A stretch of 41,486 nt of DNA from Archaeoglobus sp. JdFR-37 (GTDB lineage Archaea; Halobacteriota; Archaeoglobi; Archaeoglobales; Archaeoglobaceae): positions 1-41,486 of the forward strand of contig MTMY01000034.1 of assembly GCA_002010215.1 (NCBI GenBank). Reading direction: 5' to 3'. Below, piece after piece: positions 19,046 to 28,190 of the stretch. Position 1 is the stretch's first letter; each line of letters starts with the position of its first letter. Below the pieces are notes generated by a model. The model was not told where the DNA came from. It was given only the letters and a program-made list of their open reading frames with translations, and made no database searches. A program made the translations under genes and the position numbers.

Positions 19046-19468
19046 ATGGGGGACCTCAAGTATAATGTTCTCAACAGAATCTATGAAGCAATTGTATTTT
19101 TCATGGCTATCATAATGGTATTCCTCCTCATCGGAAGTGTCACATCTATAGTAAAGCAAATTCCGTCAGTTCTGATTTCGGGTGATAAGCAGATTTTTGA
19201 TTCCCTCGTTACCGAAGTCCTGACTTTTTTCGTCCTGATAGAAATCATAAGGGCATTTACTGAATATCTTGAATTCAAAAGAGTAAGGCTGTATATAATG
19301 GCAGAAGTTGCTGCAATCTTCATTCTAAGAGAATTACTGATAATACTATATGCCCACAACTTCCAGTGGGAGAATCTCATTGCCTTCTCCATTTTGCTGC
19401 TTTCTGTGGTTACAGTTAGAACAATATCTTTGATGTACAGTCCACAGAGAGAGAAGAGGAGAGGTTAG
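19046..19468 (+). CDS. PsiE-like membrane protein
   Basis: A 140-residue integral membrane protein with four predicted transmembrane segments (IVFFMAIIMVFLLIGSV, VLTFFVLIEIIRAFT, VAAIFILRELLIILYA, IAFSILLLSVVTVRTI). The segment order and the charged EYLEFKRVRLY loop between helices two and three match the PsiE (phosphate-starvation-inducible E) family, whose biochemical role is unknown. It begins 62 bases after the GTPase gene in the same direction and ends 65 bases before tRNA-Trp. Confidence 0.7.
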   Translation: MGDLKYNVLNRIYEAIVFFMAIIMVFLLIGSVTSIVKQIPSVLISGDKQIFDSLVTEVLTFFVLIEIIRAFTEYLEFKRVRLYIMAEVAAIFILRELLIILYAHNFQWENLIAFSILLLSVVTVRTISLMYSPQREKRRG

Positions 19469-19533
19469 CTTTACCTCAACTCCTTCAATCCTATCGCAAG
19501 GGTTATATTTTCATTGTGATTATTCCTCTTCAC

Positions 19534-19670
19534 GGGGTCGTGGCGTAGCCAGGAAGCGCGGCGGGCTCCAGCGGTGATGATGATAAACGGGTCTGCTGAG
19601 CAGTGATGACCCGTTGGAGCGCTGACCCGAAGAGACCCGCCAGTCGTGGGTTCAAATCCCACCGGCCCCA
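19534..19670 (+). tRNA. tRNA-Trp (CCA) with intron
   Basis: The cloverleaf folds cleanly: acceptor GGGGTCG pairs with CGGCCCC (one G-U), the D stem GCGT pairs with GCGC, and the T arm is GTGGG-TTCAAAT-CCCAC. The anticodon stem GCGGG (19561-19565) pairs with CCCGC (19636-19640) only when the intron at about 19572-19634 is removed, leaving anticodon CCA at 19568-19570, with the cut after position 37. The discriminator is A at 19670 and CCA is not encoded. A TATA-like GGTTATATTTTC lies 24-33 bases upstream. Confidence 0.95.
19572..19634 (+). ncRNA. Box C/D guide RNA inside the tRNA-Trp intron
   Basis: The 63-base intron contains box C GTGATGA (19574-19580), D' CTGA (19596-19599), C' GTGATGA (19603-19609) and D CTGA (19622-19625) in correct order. 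The sequence before D' matches tRNA-Trp so that the fifth base pairs with C39; the sequence before D places the fifth base opposite C34. Archaeal pre-tRNA-Trp introns are known to guide 2'-O-methylation at positions 34 and 39, so this one should direct Cm34 and Cm39. Confidence 0.9.
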
Positions 19671-19760
19671 TTTTATTATGGATATGGATTAAATTCTTAA
19701 GTAAAATCTTCAGAATGCTTTAGAACACAAACCGAAAGAACAATCTAAGAGACTAGTTCA

Positions 19761-19790
19761 CGAAATCCTGTTAAATTCGAAATCCTGTTA
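19761..19790. repeat. Short direct repeat CGAAATCCTGTTA
   Basis: The 13-mer CGAAATCCTGTTA occurs at 19761-19773 and again at 19778-19790, a 17-base period, just past the 3' end of the enoyl-CoA isomerase gene. It may be a slippage product; no function is apparent. Confidence 0.6.
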
Positions 19791-19805
19791 GAATAAATGA
19801 AACTC

Positions 19806-20561
19806 CTAAAAGTTCTTAATTGCTTCCCTTAACCTCTCTTGAGCCTCATCACTGAACCAGAAATCAACGAACGTTACCAGTTCTTCCTCGAAATTCCTCA
19901 GGAATTCATTGCTTATTTCTCTTGTTCGATTCTCTTTGAGGACTGCGAATGCTTTGTTTGGTAGCTTCCCAATTTCTCCAACTTTTTCGATGGACCTTTG
20001 CAAAACTTCATCAGCCGGGAATACTCCATCTACTAATTTCATTTCAAGGGCTTTTTCAGGCAGATAAAACTCCCCAGTGTACAGGATTTCAGTGGCAGCT
20101 CTGTCTCCGACAATCTGTCTCAGAGTCCGATCAGCGAAGTAAGGGATTGGTAGCCCCAATTTTATTTCGTTGAGTCCTATGAGTTTTCTGCCCTGACTTA
20201 TATATCTGTAGTCGCAACAAAGTGTTAGGATACACCCTCCTGCAATTGCATGCCCTGTAATGGCTGCGATTGTGGGTTTCGGCAAAGTATAAAGGTTGAG
20301 GCAAAGCTGGTTGAAAGCGTGGTAGAATTCTAGGAATTCCCTTCTACTGAGGTTAATAAGTTCTGGAACATCAAATCCGATTGAGAAAAACTTGTCGTTG
20401 GAGCTTGTCAGCACCAGTGCCCGGAAATACTTGCTGCGACGAACTTGTTCAACTGCATTTGACAGCTCTACGGCCAACTCTATGTTAATCGCATTAGTTG
20501 TTCCACGATTGAGCTTCAGTACTGCTACATCATCTACGGGTTCAACTTGAACAAGAGTCAT
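19806..20561 (-). CDS. Enoyl-CoA isomerase (crotonase family, ECI1-like)
   Basis: A 251-residue crotonase-fold protein. The oxyanion-hole region ITGHAIAGGCILTLCCDYR and the later IGLNEIKLGLPIP resemble mitochondrial delta3,delta2-enoyl-CoA isomerases rather than hydratases. The Glu found after Gly-Gly-Gly-Cys in hydratases is replaced by Ile, while the second Glu (LNEIKLG) is kept, as in single-Glu isomerases. It would shift double bonds of unsaturated acyl-CoAs into the position used in beta-oxidation. The message looks leaderless, with an AT-rich TATA-like element about 25 bases before the ATG. No other beta-oxidation gene is adjacent. Confidence 0.82.
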   Translation of the reverse strand: MTLVQVEPVDDVAVLKLNRGTTNAINIELAVELSNAVEQVRRSKYFRALVLTSSNDKFFSIGFDVPELINLSRREFLEFYHAFNQLCLNLYTLPKPTIAAITGHAIAGGCILTLCCDYRYISQGRKLIGLNEIKLGLPIPYFADRTLRQIVGDRAATEILYTGEFYLPEKALEMKLVDGVFPADEVLQRSIEKVGEIGKLPNKAFAVLKENRTREISNEFLRNFEEELVTFVDFWFSDEAQERLREAIKNF

Positions 20562-20691
20562 AGAATTTTAATGTTTAATAAACATATATCAAATTTTGGG
20601 CACTTAGACAAATAAATCCAGGTTAAAATCAAATCTCATGAGAAAAAGAGTATTTAAAGGAAAGAGAATAGTAAAATGTGGTGGAAAGATG

Positions 20692-21174
20692 AGTAAAAAA
20701 TCACGTAAATCGTGGCGAGAAAAGCTAGCTGACAGCAAGGATCTTCCGAAGGTGGAAAGAATTTCTGAAAAGATGAGCAAAAGATGGGGGGCTGGGACGG
20801 TTGTTATTCCTGCTCCAAAGGAAGTAGATGAAATTATGAAGAAGGTTCCCGAAGGCAAGCTAATCACCATAAACCAGATTCGCGAGATTCTGGCAAGAAA
20901 ACATGGGGCTACAATAGGCTGCCCAATTACAACTGGGATTTTTGCTTGGATTGCAGCACATGCAGCAGAAGAGGCGGCTGCAGAAGGTGAAGAAAACATT
21001 ACTCCTTATTGGAGGACGCTGAAAGCGGGAGGAGTAATTAATGAAAAATATCCTGGGGGTGCTGAAGAGCAGAAGAAGCTTTTGGAGAAAGAGGGACACA
21101 GAGTGGTTAAGAAGGGGAAAAAGTACGTGGTTGTTGATTTTGAGAAGTATCTGGTAAATCCTCAGGAGCTTTGA
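20692..21174 (+). CDS. MGMT-like DNA-binding-domain protein
   Basis: About 160 residues resembling the winged-helix C-terminal domain of O6-alkylguanine-DNA alkyltransferases (MGMT/ATL): EGKLITINQIREILARKHGA would be the recognition region and GGAEEQKKLLEKEGHRV the helix that follows. The usual active-site PCHRV box is not present; the equivalent place reads TPYWRTLKAGG, so alkyl transfer by the normal Cys is unlikely. Its role may be lesion sensing or nucleic-acid binding. A TATA-like TATTTAAAG lies at about 20650 and GGTGG precedes the ATG at 20692; the frame is open back to 20638. Confidence 0.7.
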   Translation, partial: SKKSRKSWREKLADSKDLPKVERISEKMSKRWGAGTVVIPAPKEVDEIMKKVPEGKLITINQIREILARKHGATIGCPITTGIFAWIAAHAAEEAAAEGEENITPYWRTLKAGGVINEKYPGGAEEQKKLLEKEGHRVVKKGKKYVVVDFEKYLVNPQEL

Positions 21175-21229
21175 AAGAGCTGGATTCCGTATAAAATATA
21201 AGTGTTCTAGCATGAAGTAATACTCAGGT

Positions 21230-22237
21230 ATGAGCAGCGGTGGCAGTACTGGAAGTTTTGGAAGCCTAGGAAGTTTGGGAAGTGTTAAGAGAAGTATTGC
21301 CAACATAGCTGGAGCATTAATAGCTGTTGTTATCTTTGGTACTCTCTCATATCACTTTGTTGAGGGATGGAGCTACTTTGATTCGCTCTATATGACCGTT
21401 ATAACGATTACGACAACCGGATACGGCGAAATTTACCAGATGGGGTCAGGTGGTAGGATAATCTCCATGTTTCTGATGTTTTTTGGCATAGGTATTTTCT
21501 TCTACGCCATAAACTCTTTTGTACCCCTCATTGTTGAGAGGCGAATGGAAATGAGCGCAAAAAAGCTTTCTGAAATTAAGGATCACGTCATAGTTTGTGG
21601 ATTTGGGCTGATGGGAAAGGAAATTGCCAATGAGCTTCCCAAAGAAAAGGTTGTGATAATTGACTCACGTGCCGAGAAGATTAGCATTGCCCGAGAGAAC
21701 GGTTATCTAGCGGTGTTGGGTGATGCCACAGAGGAGGAGGTTCTGGAAAAGGCCAATGTTAGGGAAGCCAGAGCCTTAATTGCATGCATGAGTGACGCTG
21801 CAAATGTTTTTACAATAATGGCGGCCAAGGATCTGAACCCTGGTATTTACGCCATGGCCATCATACGCAGCCCGGATGCAGAGAAAAAGATGAGAAGAAT
21901 AAATGTGGACTTCGTTCTCTCTCCTTATAAGGACACTGCAAGAAAAGTTATCACAACACTGCAAAAACCTGCTACGGTGGAGTTCATAGAGTCCATCATG
22001 AGCAGGCGGGGAGAGACTCTTACGCTAGAAAAAATGGAGGTGAGGATTGATAACAAGAGTCTTAAAGAGCTGGATTTGAGGGGTAGAACTGGCAGCACCG
22101 TGGTAGCAATAGAGAGAGACGGTGGGCTAATTTTACCAGAGGCTGATACAGTTTTGAGAAGAGGAGATGTTGTTTATCTCATAGGAAGCGACGAGGCACT
22201 TAAGAAGGCAGAAGAAATTCTCGGTTCAGAAATCTAG
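21230..22237 (+). CDS. Two-TM potassium channel with RCK (TrkA-N/TrkA-C) domain
   Basis: A MthK-like channel of 335 residues. A Gly/Ser-rich tail precedes TM1 (IAGALIAVVIFGTLSYHF), the pore loop with selectivity filter TTTGYGE, and TM2 (IISMFLMFFGIGIFFYAI). The cytoplasmic part is an RCK domain: Rossmann motif VIVCGFGLMGKEIA, then a DATEEEVL acidic segment, then a TrkA-C domain from about residue 250. It would conduct potassium, gated by calcium or nucleotides. The first 18 residues are a repeated GS(x)GSLGS pattern, an unusual low-complexity start. A TATA-like TATAAAATATA lies near 21190. Confidence 0.93.
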   Translation: MSSGGSTGSFGSLGSLGSVKRSIANIAGALIAVVIFGTLSYHFVEGWSYFDSLYMTVITITTTGYGEIYQMGSGGRIISMFLMFFGIGIFFYAINSFVPLIVERRMEMSAKKLSEIKDHVIVCGFGLMGKEIANELPKEKVVIIDSRAEKISIARENGYLAVLGDATEEEVLEKANVREARALIACMSDAANVFTIMAAKDLNPGIYAMAIIRSPDAEKKMRRINVDFVLSPYKDTARKVITTLQKPATVEFIESIMSRRGETLTLEKMEVRIDNKSLKELDLRGRTGSTVVAIERDGGLILPEADTVLRRGDVVYLIGSDEALKKAEEILGSEI

Positions 22238-22340
22238 AGAAATCTTCATACTTGAACGTTCTCAAACATTCTGGGTACATCCTGGTCAAAAATCACAAGG
22301 CTAAAGTACTTCTTCTATTCATCTTTGACGTGGTGATGAT

Positions 22341-23285
22341 ATGCTGAGCGTAAATGAGATAGCCTTGGACATTGTTGAGGACATGCTGGATTTTGAGGAA
22401 GAACTCAGAATTAAGTCCAAGCGGCTGGATAATGGCGCAACTGTAATCGACTGTGGTGTTGAAGTGCCAGGAAGCTATCAGGCGGGAATCATGTACACTG
22501 AAATCTGTATGGGTGGGCTTGCTGATGTTGATATAGTGGTTGACACAATCAACGGCATTCCGTTCCCCTTTGTTACCGAATACACCGACCATCCTGCAAT
22601 TGCTTGTCTTGGCAGCCAGAAAGCTGGCTGGGCTCTAAAGGTTGATGATTACTTTGCAATGGGTAGTGGACCTGCAAGGGCTCTTGCTTTGAAGCCGAAA
22701 AAGACTTACGAGCAGATTGATTACAAGGATGATGCCGAATATGCTGTTATTGCCCTTGAGGCAAACAAGCTGCCTGACGAAAAGGTTATGGAGTTCGTAG
22801 CCAAGGAATGCGATGTTGAGGCAGAAGATGTTTATGCTGTTGTGGCTCCAACAGCCAGCATTGTTGGAAGTGTTCAGATCTCGGGGAGAATTGTTGAGAC
22901 TGCCATTTACAAAATGGCTGAAATCGGATATGACCCCAAGCTGATAGTAAGTGGAGCCGGCAGATGCCCCATAGCTCCCGTCTTGGAAAACGACCTCAAA
23001 GCCATGGGTGCAACCAACGATAGCATGATGTATTATGGGAGTGTGTTTTTGAGTGTCAAAGAGTATGATGAAATCCTGAAGAATGTACCCTCAAACACCA
23101 GCAGGGATTACGGTAAGCCCTTCTATGAAATTTTCAAGGCTGCCAATTATGACTTTTACAAGATCGATCCAAACCTCTTCGCTCCCGCCCAGATAGCCGT
23201 CAACGACCTCTCATCTGGAAAGACATATGTCCATGGAGAGCTGAATGCTGAAGTAATTCTAAAGAGCTATCAGGTAGAGCTTTAG
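22341..23285 (+). CDS. mch: Methenyltetrahydromethanopterin cyclohydrolase
   Basis: Catalyses reversible hydrolysis of methenyl-H4MPT to formyl-H4MPT, a core step of the archaeal C1 pathway together with Mer at 3.9 kb. The 314-residue sequence matches the family in full: [34 protein letters not shown] and MGSGPARAL are typical blocks. The ATG follows GGTGATGAT. It seems to be a single-gene unit, as the next gene runs the other way. Confidence 0.96.
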   Translation: MLSVNEIALDIVEDMLDFEEELRIKSKRLDNGATVIDCGVEVPGSYQAGIMYTEICMGGLADVDIVVDTINGIPFPFVTEYTDHPAIACLGSQKAGWALKVDDYFAMGSGPARALALKPKKTYEQIDYKDDAEYAVIALEANKLPDEKVMEFVAKECDVEAEDVYAVVAPTASIVGSVQISGRIVETAIYKMAEIGYDPKLIVSGAGRCPIAPVLENDLKAMGATNDSMMYYGSVFLSVKEYDEILKNVPSNTSRDYGKPFYEIFKAANYDFYKIDPNLFAPAQIAVNDLSSGKTYVHGELNAEVILKSYQVEL

Positions 23286-23350
23286 CCTACTTTTTTCTTT
23301 ATTTCTTTACCTAGATTGTTAAATCGCCCGTAAAGGCTTACTTGATATCA

Positions 23351-23719
23351 TCAGACTCTATCAGGCTCTTCCATAATTTTGTCAAATTCTTCCAATCTGT
23401 GAGATGGGACAATCATCCTGCCTGAAATGGCAACTCTGCCAGAAGCGATTTCTTCCACTCTGAATGGATGACCATAGCCCTGCTCGAGGCGCGTCATGAA
23501 CATTGCTAGGTTGTACAGGGCACTAGCATCCAGAATGGCCACTCCAATCTTCATTCTTACATCTATCCACCCCTCGTCAACATTTGACTCTATTACGTCT
23601 ATTTCTTCCAGTTCTGCTGCCTCCGTTGCACCAGCACCCCACCTCTGAAGTGTGAACTCCCAAGCAGGGGCGACCAAATTCTCAGCAAATTTTCTCAGCT
23701 GGCTCATTCTGCCACTCAT
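23351..23719 (-). CDS. Conserved-looking soluble protein of unknown function
   Basis: A 122-residue protein without signal or membrane segment. Residues 30-65 (ATEAAELEEIDVIESNVDEGWIDV as two neighbouring strands) and a central AILDASALYNLAMFMTRLEQG helix suggest a small alpha/beta fold. I recognise no family. It is convergent with mch (66 bases apart) and divergent from the acyl-CoA synthetase gene, sharing a 160-base spacer with it. Confidence 0.65.
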   Translation of the reverse strand: MSGRMSQLRKFAENLVAPAWEFTLQRWGAGATEAAELEEIDVIESNVDEGWIDVRMKIGVAILDASALYNLAMFMTRLEQGYGHPFRVEEIASGRVAISGRMIVPSHRLEEFDKIMEEPDRV

Positions 23720-23879
23720 CCTATTACTCTTACAAACTCCGTGATATATTTTTCCTGATTTGGTGTTTTAGCCTTTTTAACCTTCTTTACACTCGTCTTC
23801 AGACATGAGCAGGGATGAGTATATTCAAGCTCAATGAATAAGTATTTGCTCATATTCAAACAATTAATCAGGTGAAATT

Positions 23880-25433
23880 ATGCCAGTTCGAACCATCCCA
23901 GAACTGATGGAGTATGTTTCAGCCTTTGACAAGCCATTTTTCATATACCAGGGGAAAGCTGTAACATACGAGGAATTTGATAAGATAACTGATGAAGTGG
24001 CTACCGCATTTCTCAGAATGGGTCTTAAGAGAGGAGATAGGGTTGCCATAATCGCTCTCAACCAGCCCGAATGGCTGTACACTTTCTTTGCAGCCAACAA
24101 AGTTGGCATCGGTGTTGTTGCCCTCAGCGTCAGATATAGAGAAGCGGAGTTGGAATACATGCTGAATAACTCCTCTGCGAAGGCACTGGTTTCTCTAGCT
24201 GAATTTGACGGCTTCAACTACGTGGAGTTTTTCAGGAAGAATAAAGACAGGTTCCCAAAACTCCATAACTTAATTTACATAGGTTCTGACGTTGATGGTA
24301 GTATAGGTATAACCTTTGAAAGTCTTCTTGACGAGGTTGATGAGGGACAGGTTGAGGAGGCAGAGAGCAGGGTTGGAGAGCAGGATACATCCGTAATCAT
24401 CTACACCTCTGGCACCACCGGGAAGCCAAAAGGAGCGAATATAACGCATAGGAGCATTCTTTCATCCTCTAAGGCCTTAGGAGAGCACATGAGAAACTCC
24501 GAGGAAGATATAATATTAGGACATATGCCCCTCAATCACGTTGGAGGTACATCTTGTTCAATTCTATCAGCAATGCATTTCGGCGCTACCATTATACTAA
24601 TACCGGCATTTGTTCCTGAGCTCGTTCTGGATACCATCCAGCGCTATAAAGCTACTATTTTTGCAGGAGTTCCAACCATGTACCTCATGCTTTTCAGTTC
24701 TAACTTTCAGAAATACGACGTCTCATCCCTCAGGCTCGTGGTTATAGGAGGTTCAAACGCCCAGCCAGAGTTGCTGAAGAGGATTAAGGCAGGTTTCCCC
24801 AATGCTACAGTAATGAACCTCTACGGACTTACAGAATCCTCGGGCGCGTGCATCTGTTCACCTCTCGACGACAGTTTTGAAGAGATACTGGACAGCATAG
24901 GGGTTCCCATTGGCGATTATGAGGTTATGATAGTTGACGAGACTGGGCAGCCTTTACCTGATGGCGAGGTGGGTGAGATAGCTGTAAAGGGAGACTGCGT
25001 TTGTAGCGGGTACATAGGTCTTGAAGAGAAGACAAAGGAGAGCTTCAGAAATGGCTGGCTCTTCACAGGGGATATGGCATACAAGCGAGGTAATAGGATT
25101 TATTTCATGGGTAGGAAAAAGGAGATGTACATACAAGCTGGTTACAACGTATATCCAGCAGAAATCGAGAATGTACTAATCAAACATCCCAAGGTTTTCA
25201 TGGTTGCTGTTATTGGGGTCCCTGATGAGTTTTACGGCGAGAAAGGGGTAGCTTATGTGGTTCCAAAGGGTAAAGTTACTCAGGATGAACTCAAAGAGTA
25301 CTGTGCCAAGTATCTTGCAGACTACAAGGTTCCCAAGGAGTTTATTTTTGAAGAGTCTCTGCCTTTAACTCCTGCCGGGAAAATACAGAAATCTGAGCTT
25401 CTCAGAATGTATATGGAGAGAAGAGGTGCCTGA
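23880..25433 (+). CDS. Acyl-CoA synthetase (AMP-forming, ANL superfamily)
   Basis: A 517-residue ligase that adenylates a carboxylic acid and transfers it to CoA. Core motifs are intact: A3 is IIYTSGTTGKPKGA, A5 is NLYGLTESSG, A7 is LFTGDMAYK, A8 is GYNVYPAEIEN and A10 is LTPAGKIQKSEL with the catalytic Lys. It fits medium- or long-chain fatty acids, but substrate length cannot be read from sequence. With the isomerase at 19.8 kb it is part of the fatty-acid-degrading capacity expected in Archaeoglobales. The ATG follows GGTGAAATT. Confidence 0.92.
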   Translation: MPVRTIPELMEYVSAFDKPFFIYQGKAVTYEEFDKITDEVATAFLRMGLKRGDRVAIIALNQPEWLYTFFAANKVGIGVVALSVRYREAELEYMLNNSSAKALVSLAEFDGFNYVEFFRKNKDRFPKLHNLIYIGSDVDGSIGITFESLLDEVDEGQVEEAESRVGEQDTSVIIYTSGTTGKPKGANITHRSILSSSKALGEHMRNSEEDIILGHMPLNHVGGTSCSILSAMHFGATIILIPAFVPELVLDTIQRYKATIFAGVPTMYLMLFSSNFQKYDVSSLRLVVIGGSNAQPELLKRIKAGFPNATVMNLYGLTESSGACICSPLDDSFEEILDSIGVPIGDYEVMIVDETGQPLPDGEVGEIAVKGDCVCSGYIGLEEKTKESFRNGWLFTGDMAYKRGNRIYFMGRKKEMYIQAGYNVYPAEIENVLIKHPKVFMVAVIGVPDEFYGEKGVAYVVPKGKVTQDELKEYCAKYLADYKVPKEFIFEESLPLTPAGKIQKSELLRMYMERRGA

Positions 25434-25460
25434 GTTTTTTCTTATTTTTCCCTTTTCTTT
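25434..25460 (+). terminator. T-rich terminator after the acyl-CoA synthetase
   Basis: Several T-runs broken by C or A follow the stop codon directly, matching the hairpin-free archaeal terminator type. Confidence 0.45.
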
Positions 25461-25565
25461 CCCGAACAGTAATTCCTGATACTGTATATACCGCATCCCA
25501 ACCCCAAAACCCAAAACCAAAGGCCAATCCAAATCAATATATTTCTTCACAGACTCCGCTCTTTG

Positions 25566-27494
25566 ATGAAATCAATGTCCTCAGTTGATATCAGAGCATG
25601 CATTTCGGAGCTTCGGTCTCTCATAGGTGGCAGAATAGACAAAATCTATCACTACCCTCCAGATGAGATCAGGATTAAGCTCAGGGCAGAGGGTAGGAAA
25701 GACCTGATAATTGAAGCTGGAAAACGTATCCACCTGACAAAGTTTCCCAAAGAAAGTCCCAAGCTGCCATCAAGCTTCGCCATGCTCATGAGGAAACATC
25801 TTGAAGGGGGAAGAATCGCATCAATCACACAGCATGACTTCGACAGAATCGTTCTGATGGAGATAGAAGCGAGGGGTAGTAAATACTTCATCATCGCCGA
25901 GCTATTCTCCAAGGGGAATGTGATTCTGGCAGATGAAGAGATGAAAGTTATCATGCCACTCAAATTCATGTTTAGACCCGGGCAGCAATACAGATTTCCG
26001 GAACCGCGCCTGACACCCTTTGAAATAGACGAAAACGTTCTGAAGGATATCCTAGACAGCAGAGAAGTGGTGAGGACTCTAGCAACAAAAGGAGGGCTTG
26101 GCGGGCTCTACGCTGAGGAGGTTCTGCTGAGAGCTGGAATAGATAAAAACAGGAAGGGCGAGGAATTAACCCCAGAAGAGATAGCCCGAATCGTGAATGC
26201 AATCCGCGAAGTTTTCTCTAAGGTGGAAAAGAATGAGTTTTCGCCTTACATTGTTATGGAAGGTGAAAAATACTTTGATGTCCTGCCTCTGGAGCTCAAA
26301 CGTTATTCAGAATACGAAAAGAAGTATTTTGAAACCTTTAATGAAGCGCTGGATGAATTTTACTCCAGGATGATTGTTGAAGAGGTGGAAAAACAGGAGA
26401 AGAAGAGTGAAGTTCTCGAAAAGCTGGAAAAAAGACTTCAGGAGCAGCTTGAGACAAAGAAACGCTTCGAAGAAGAGCTGGAAAAATACAGAAGGATAGC
26501 AGAACTCATTTACGAGAATTACCAGATGGTAGACAGCATTCTTCAAGCTTTCATAAAAGCCAGGCAGACCAAGAGCTGGGATGAGATAAAAGAAATTCTG
26601 AAGGAAGAACATAAAAAAGGCAGACTGACGATGGTTGAAGGCGTTGTTCCTGAGAAAAATTCCATCCTACTGAACATAGGTGGACACAGCCTGACTCTCA
26701 GGCTTGACATGAGCATTCACGAGAATGCTGAATTCTATTATGACCAGTCCAAGAAGATTGCTTCCAAGCTTGAAGGTCTTATGAAGGCCATTGAAAAGAC
26801 GAAAGCAGAGATGGAGAAAGCCGAGGAGATTGAATCCAGAAAAATGTTCCAGAGCATCAGAGCAGTTAGAAAGAGGGAATGGTATGAGAAATTCCGGTGG
26901 TTTATAACCAGTGACGGATTTCTTGTGATTGGCGGAAGAAATGCGGAGATGAATGAGGAGATAGTCTCAAAATACATGGAGAGCAAAGACCTGTTCTTCC
27001 ACACCCAATCGCCAGGAGCTCCAGCGACAATACTGAAAAATGGTCAGGAAGCTCCGCAGACCAGCATAGAGGAAGCAGCAATCTTTGCATCAACTTACTC
27101 AGCCTTATGGAAAGAAGGAAAATACAGCGGGGAGGTTTACTATGTCCTCCCGGAGCAGGTTAAAAGAGCGGCAAGGCATGGAGAATATCTGGCAAGAGGT
27201 AGCTTTTACATCGAGGGGAAGAGAAATTATCTTACTGTCTCGCTGAGCTGCGCTGTTGGTGTTGAAATATCGAAGTTGAGGGTACTTGGAGGTCCAAAAA
27301 AGGCTGTTGAGAAATACTGCGACTACTTTGTGGAGATAGAGCCCGGAAATTTGAGTGCAAATGAGATTTCAAGGGAAATAGCAAAAACGCTAGTGGAGAA
27401 AGCTCCTAGAGATGAGGCGCACATTGTCAGAAGCATTGCAACACCTGATGAGATAATGAAGTTTTTACCTCCGGGAAAGCACAGGTTGAAATAA
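25566..27494 (+). CDS. NFACT-domain ribosome quality control protein (RqcH/Rqc2 type)
   Basis: Homologue of bacterial RqcH and eukaryotic Rqc2/NEMF, which bind obstructed large ribosomal subunits and add C-terminal tails to stalled chains. The 642-residue protein has the NFACT-N domain (residues 1-~220), a long coiled coil (~265-350 and ~395-430), and the NFACT-R domain with KDLFFHTQSPGAPATIL. The Asp-Arg pair needed for tail synthesis in bacterial RqcH appears conserved in HDFDRIV (around residue 93). No Shine-Dalgarno sequence precedes the ATG at 25566; AATATATTTC about 25 bases upstream suggests a leaderless message. Confidence 0.93.
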   Translation: MKSMSSVDIRACISELRSLIGGRIDKIYHYPPDEIRIKLRAEGRKDLIIEAGKRIHLTKFPKESPKLPSSFAMLMRKHLEGGRIASITQHDFDRIVLMEIEARGSKYFIIAELFSKGNVILADEEMKVIMPLKFMFRPGQQYRFPEPRLTPFEIDENVLKDILDSREVVRTLATKGGLGGLYAEEVLLRAGIDKNRKGEELTPEEIARIVNAIREVFSKVEKNEFSPYIVMEGEKYFDVLPLELKRYSEYEKKYFETFNEALDEFYSRMIVEEVEKQEKKSEVLEKLEKRLQEQLETKKRFEEELEKYRRIAELIYENYQMVDSILQAFIKARQTKSWDEIKEILKEEHKKGRLTMVEGVVPEKNSILLNIGGHSLTLRLDMSIHENAEFYYDQSKKIASKLEGLMKAIEKTKAEMEKAEEIESRKMFQSIRAVRKREWYEKFRWFITSDGFLVIGGRNAEMNEEIVSKYMESKDLFFHTQSPGAPATILKNGQEAPQTSIEEAAIFASTYSALWKEGKYSGEVYYVLPEQVKRAARHGEYLARGSFYIEGKRNYLTVSLSCAVGVEISKLRVLGGPKKAVEKYCDYFVEIEPGNLSANEISREIAKTLVEKAPRDEAHIVRSIATPDEIMKFLPPGKHRLK

Positions 27495-27535
27495 AATTGG
27501 ACAATTTGTTGTGCATAATCACTTCCACCTACCAC

Positions 27536-28138
27536 TTATTCCCTGTCTACATACCTCCCTCTCGCCTCTATTTCTTCTGCTCTCCTTAGAACTTCCTCTG
27601 CCCTCTCATAATCCATGTAACCGTCTATAAATGCTTCTTTCAACTCCTCCCAGTTCTCATAGGAGGCCTTTAGGGATTCGAAGAAAACGTGCAAGTCAAC
27701 GCCTTTTGGCTCGATTTTCTGGTCGAAGAACGCTAAACCGAAATCCACAAAGAATATGCGATTCCCGCTGAGAATCATGTTCATTGGAGTTATATCTCCA
27801 TGAATGATGTTCGCAGCATGAAGACGTGCAACCATTCTTCCCACCTCTTTTGCCACTTTGGGATTCAGTACGTCCTTTACAGGCTGTCCGATTATCCTCT
27901 CCATGACTATCTTGTCTCCCTCTACGTCAAGAATAATGGGTGTCGGCACTCCTGCTCTCCTGGCAGCAGAAATAATTCTGGCCTCAGTTTTTGTCCTCTT
28001 CCGTCGTATTGACTCGTCCAGCTCTGGAATCCTATACCTTTTTACCTTCCTTATCTTCTCAACCCTGTCTTCATAAATTCTGACCTCTGCCTCCCCTCCA
28101 AGGTAAACTGTAGCTGTGCCATCTGTTTCTTCTGCCAT
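27536..28138 (-). CDS. bud32: KEOPS kinase/ATPase Bud32
   Basis: Small RIO-like kinase of the KEOPS complex, which makes threonylcarbamoyl-adenosine at position 37 of ANN-decoding tRNAs. The 200-residue protein has the glycine-loop substitute YLGGEAEV, an ion-pair region, the catalytic loop IIHGDITPMNMIL and the metal-binding DFGLAF. It is a stand-alone Bud32, not fused to Kae1, and no Kae1 gene is next to it. It is divergent from the actin-like gene across a 52-base spacer. Confidence 0.95.
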   Translation of the reverse strand: MAEETDGTATVYLGGEAEVRIYEDRVEKIRKVKRYRIPELDESIRRKRTKTEARIISAARRAGVPTPIILDVEGDKIVMERIIGQPVKDVLNPKVAKEVGRMVARLHAANIIHGDITPMNMILSGNRIFFVDFGLAFFDQKIEPKGVDLHVFFESLKASYENWEELKEAFIDGYMDYERAEEVLRRAEEIEARGRYVDRE

Positions 28139-28190
28139 CTCGCCTAGTTCTTTGGCAAAGTTTATTAATTTTAATTCCTCCGTTTAACCC

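Noticed and set aside
19471-19671. Minus-strand frame across tRNA-Trp
   Set aside because: It is the complement of the tRNA and its intron, whose folding and C/D boxes fully explain the bases.
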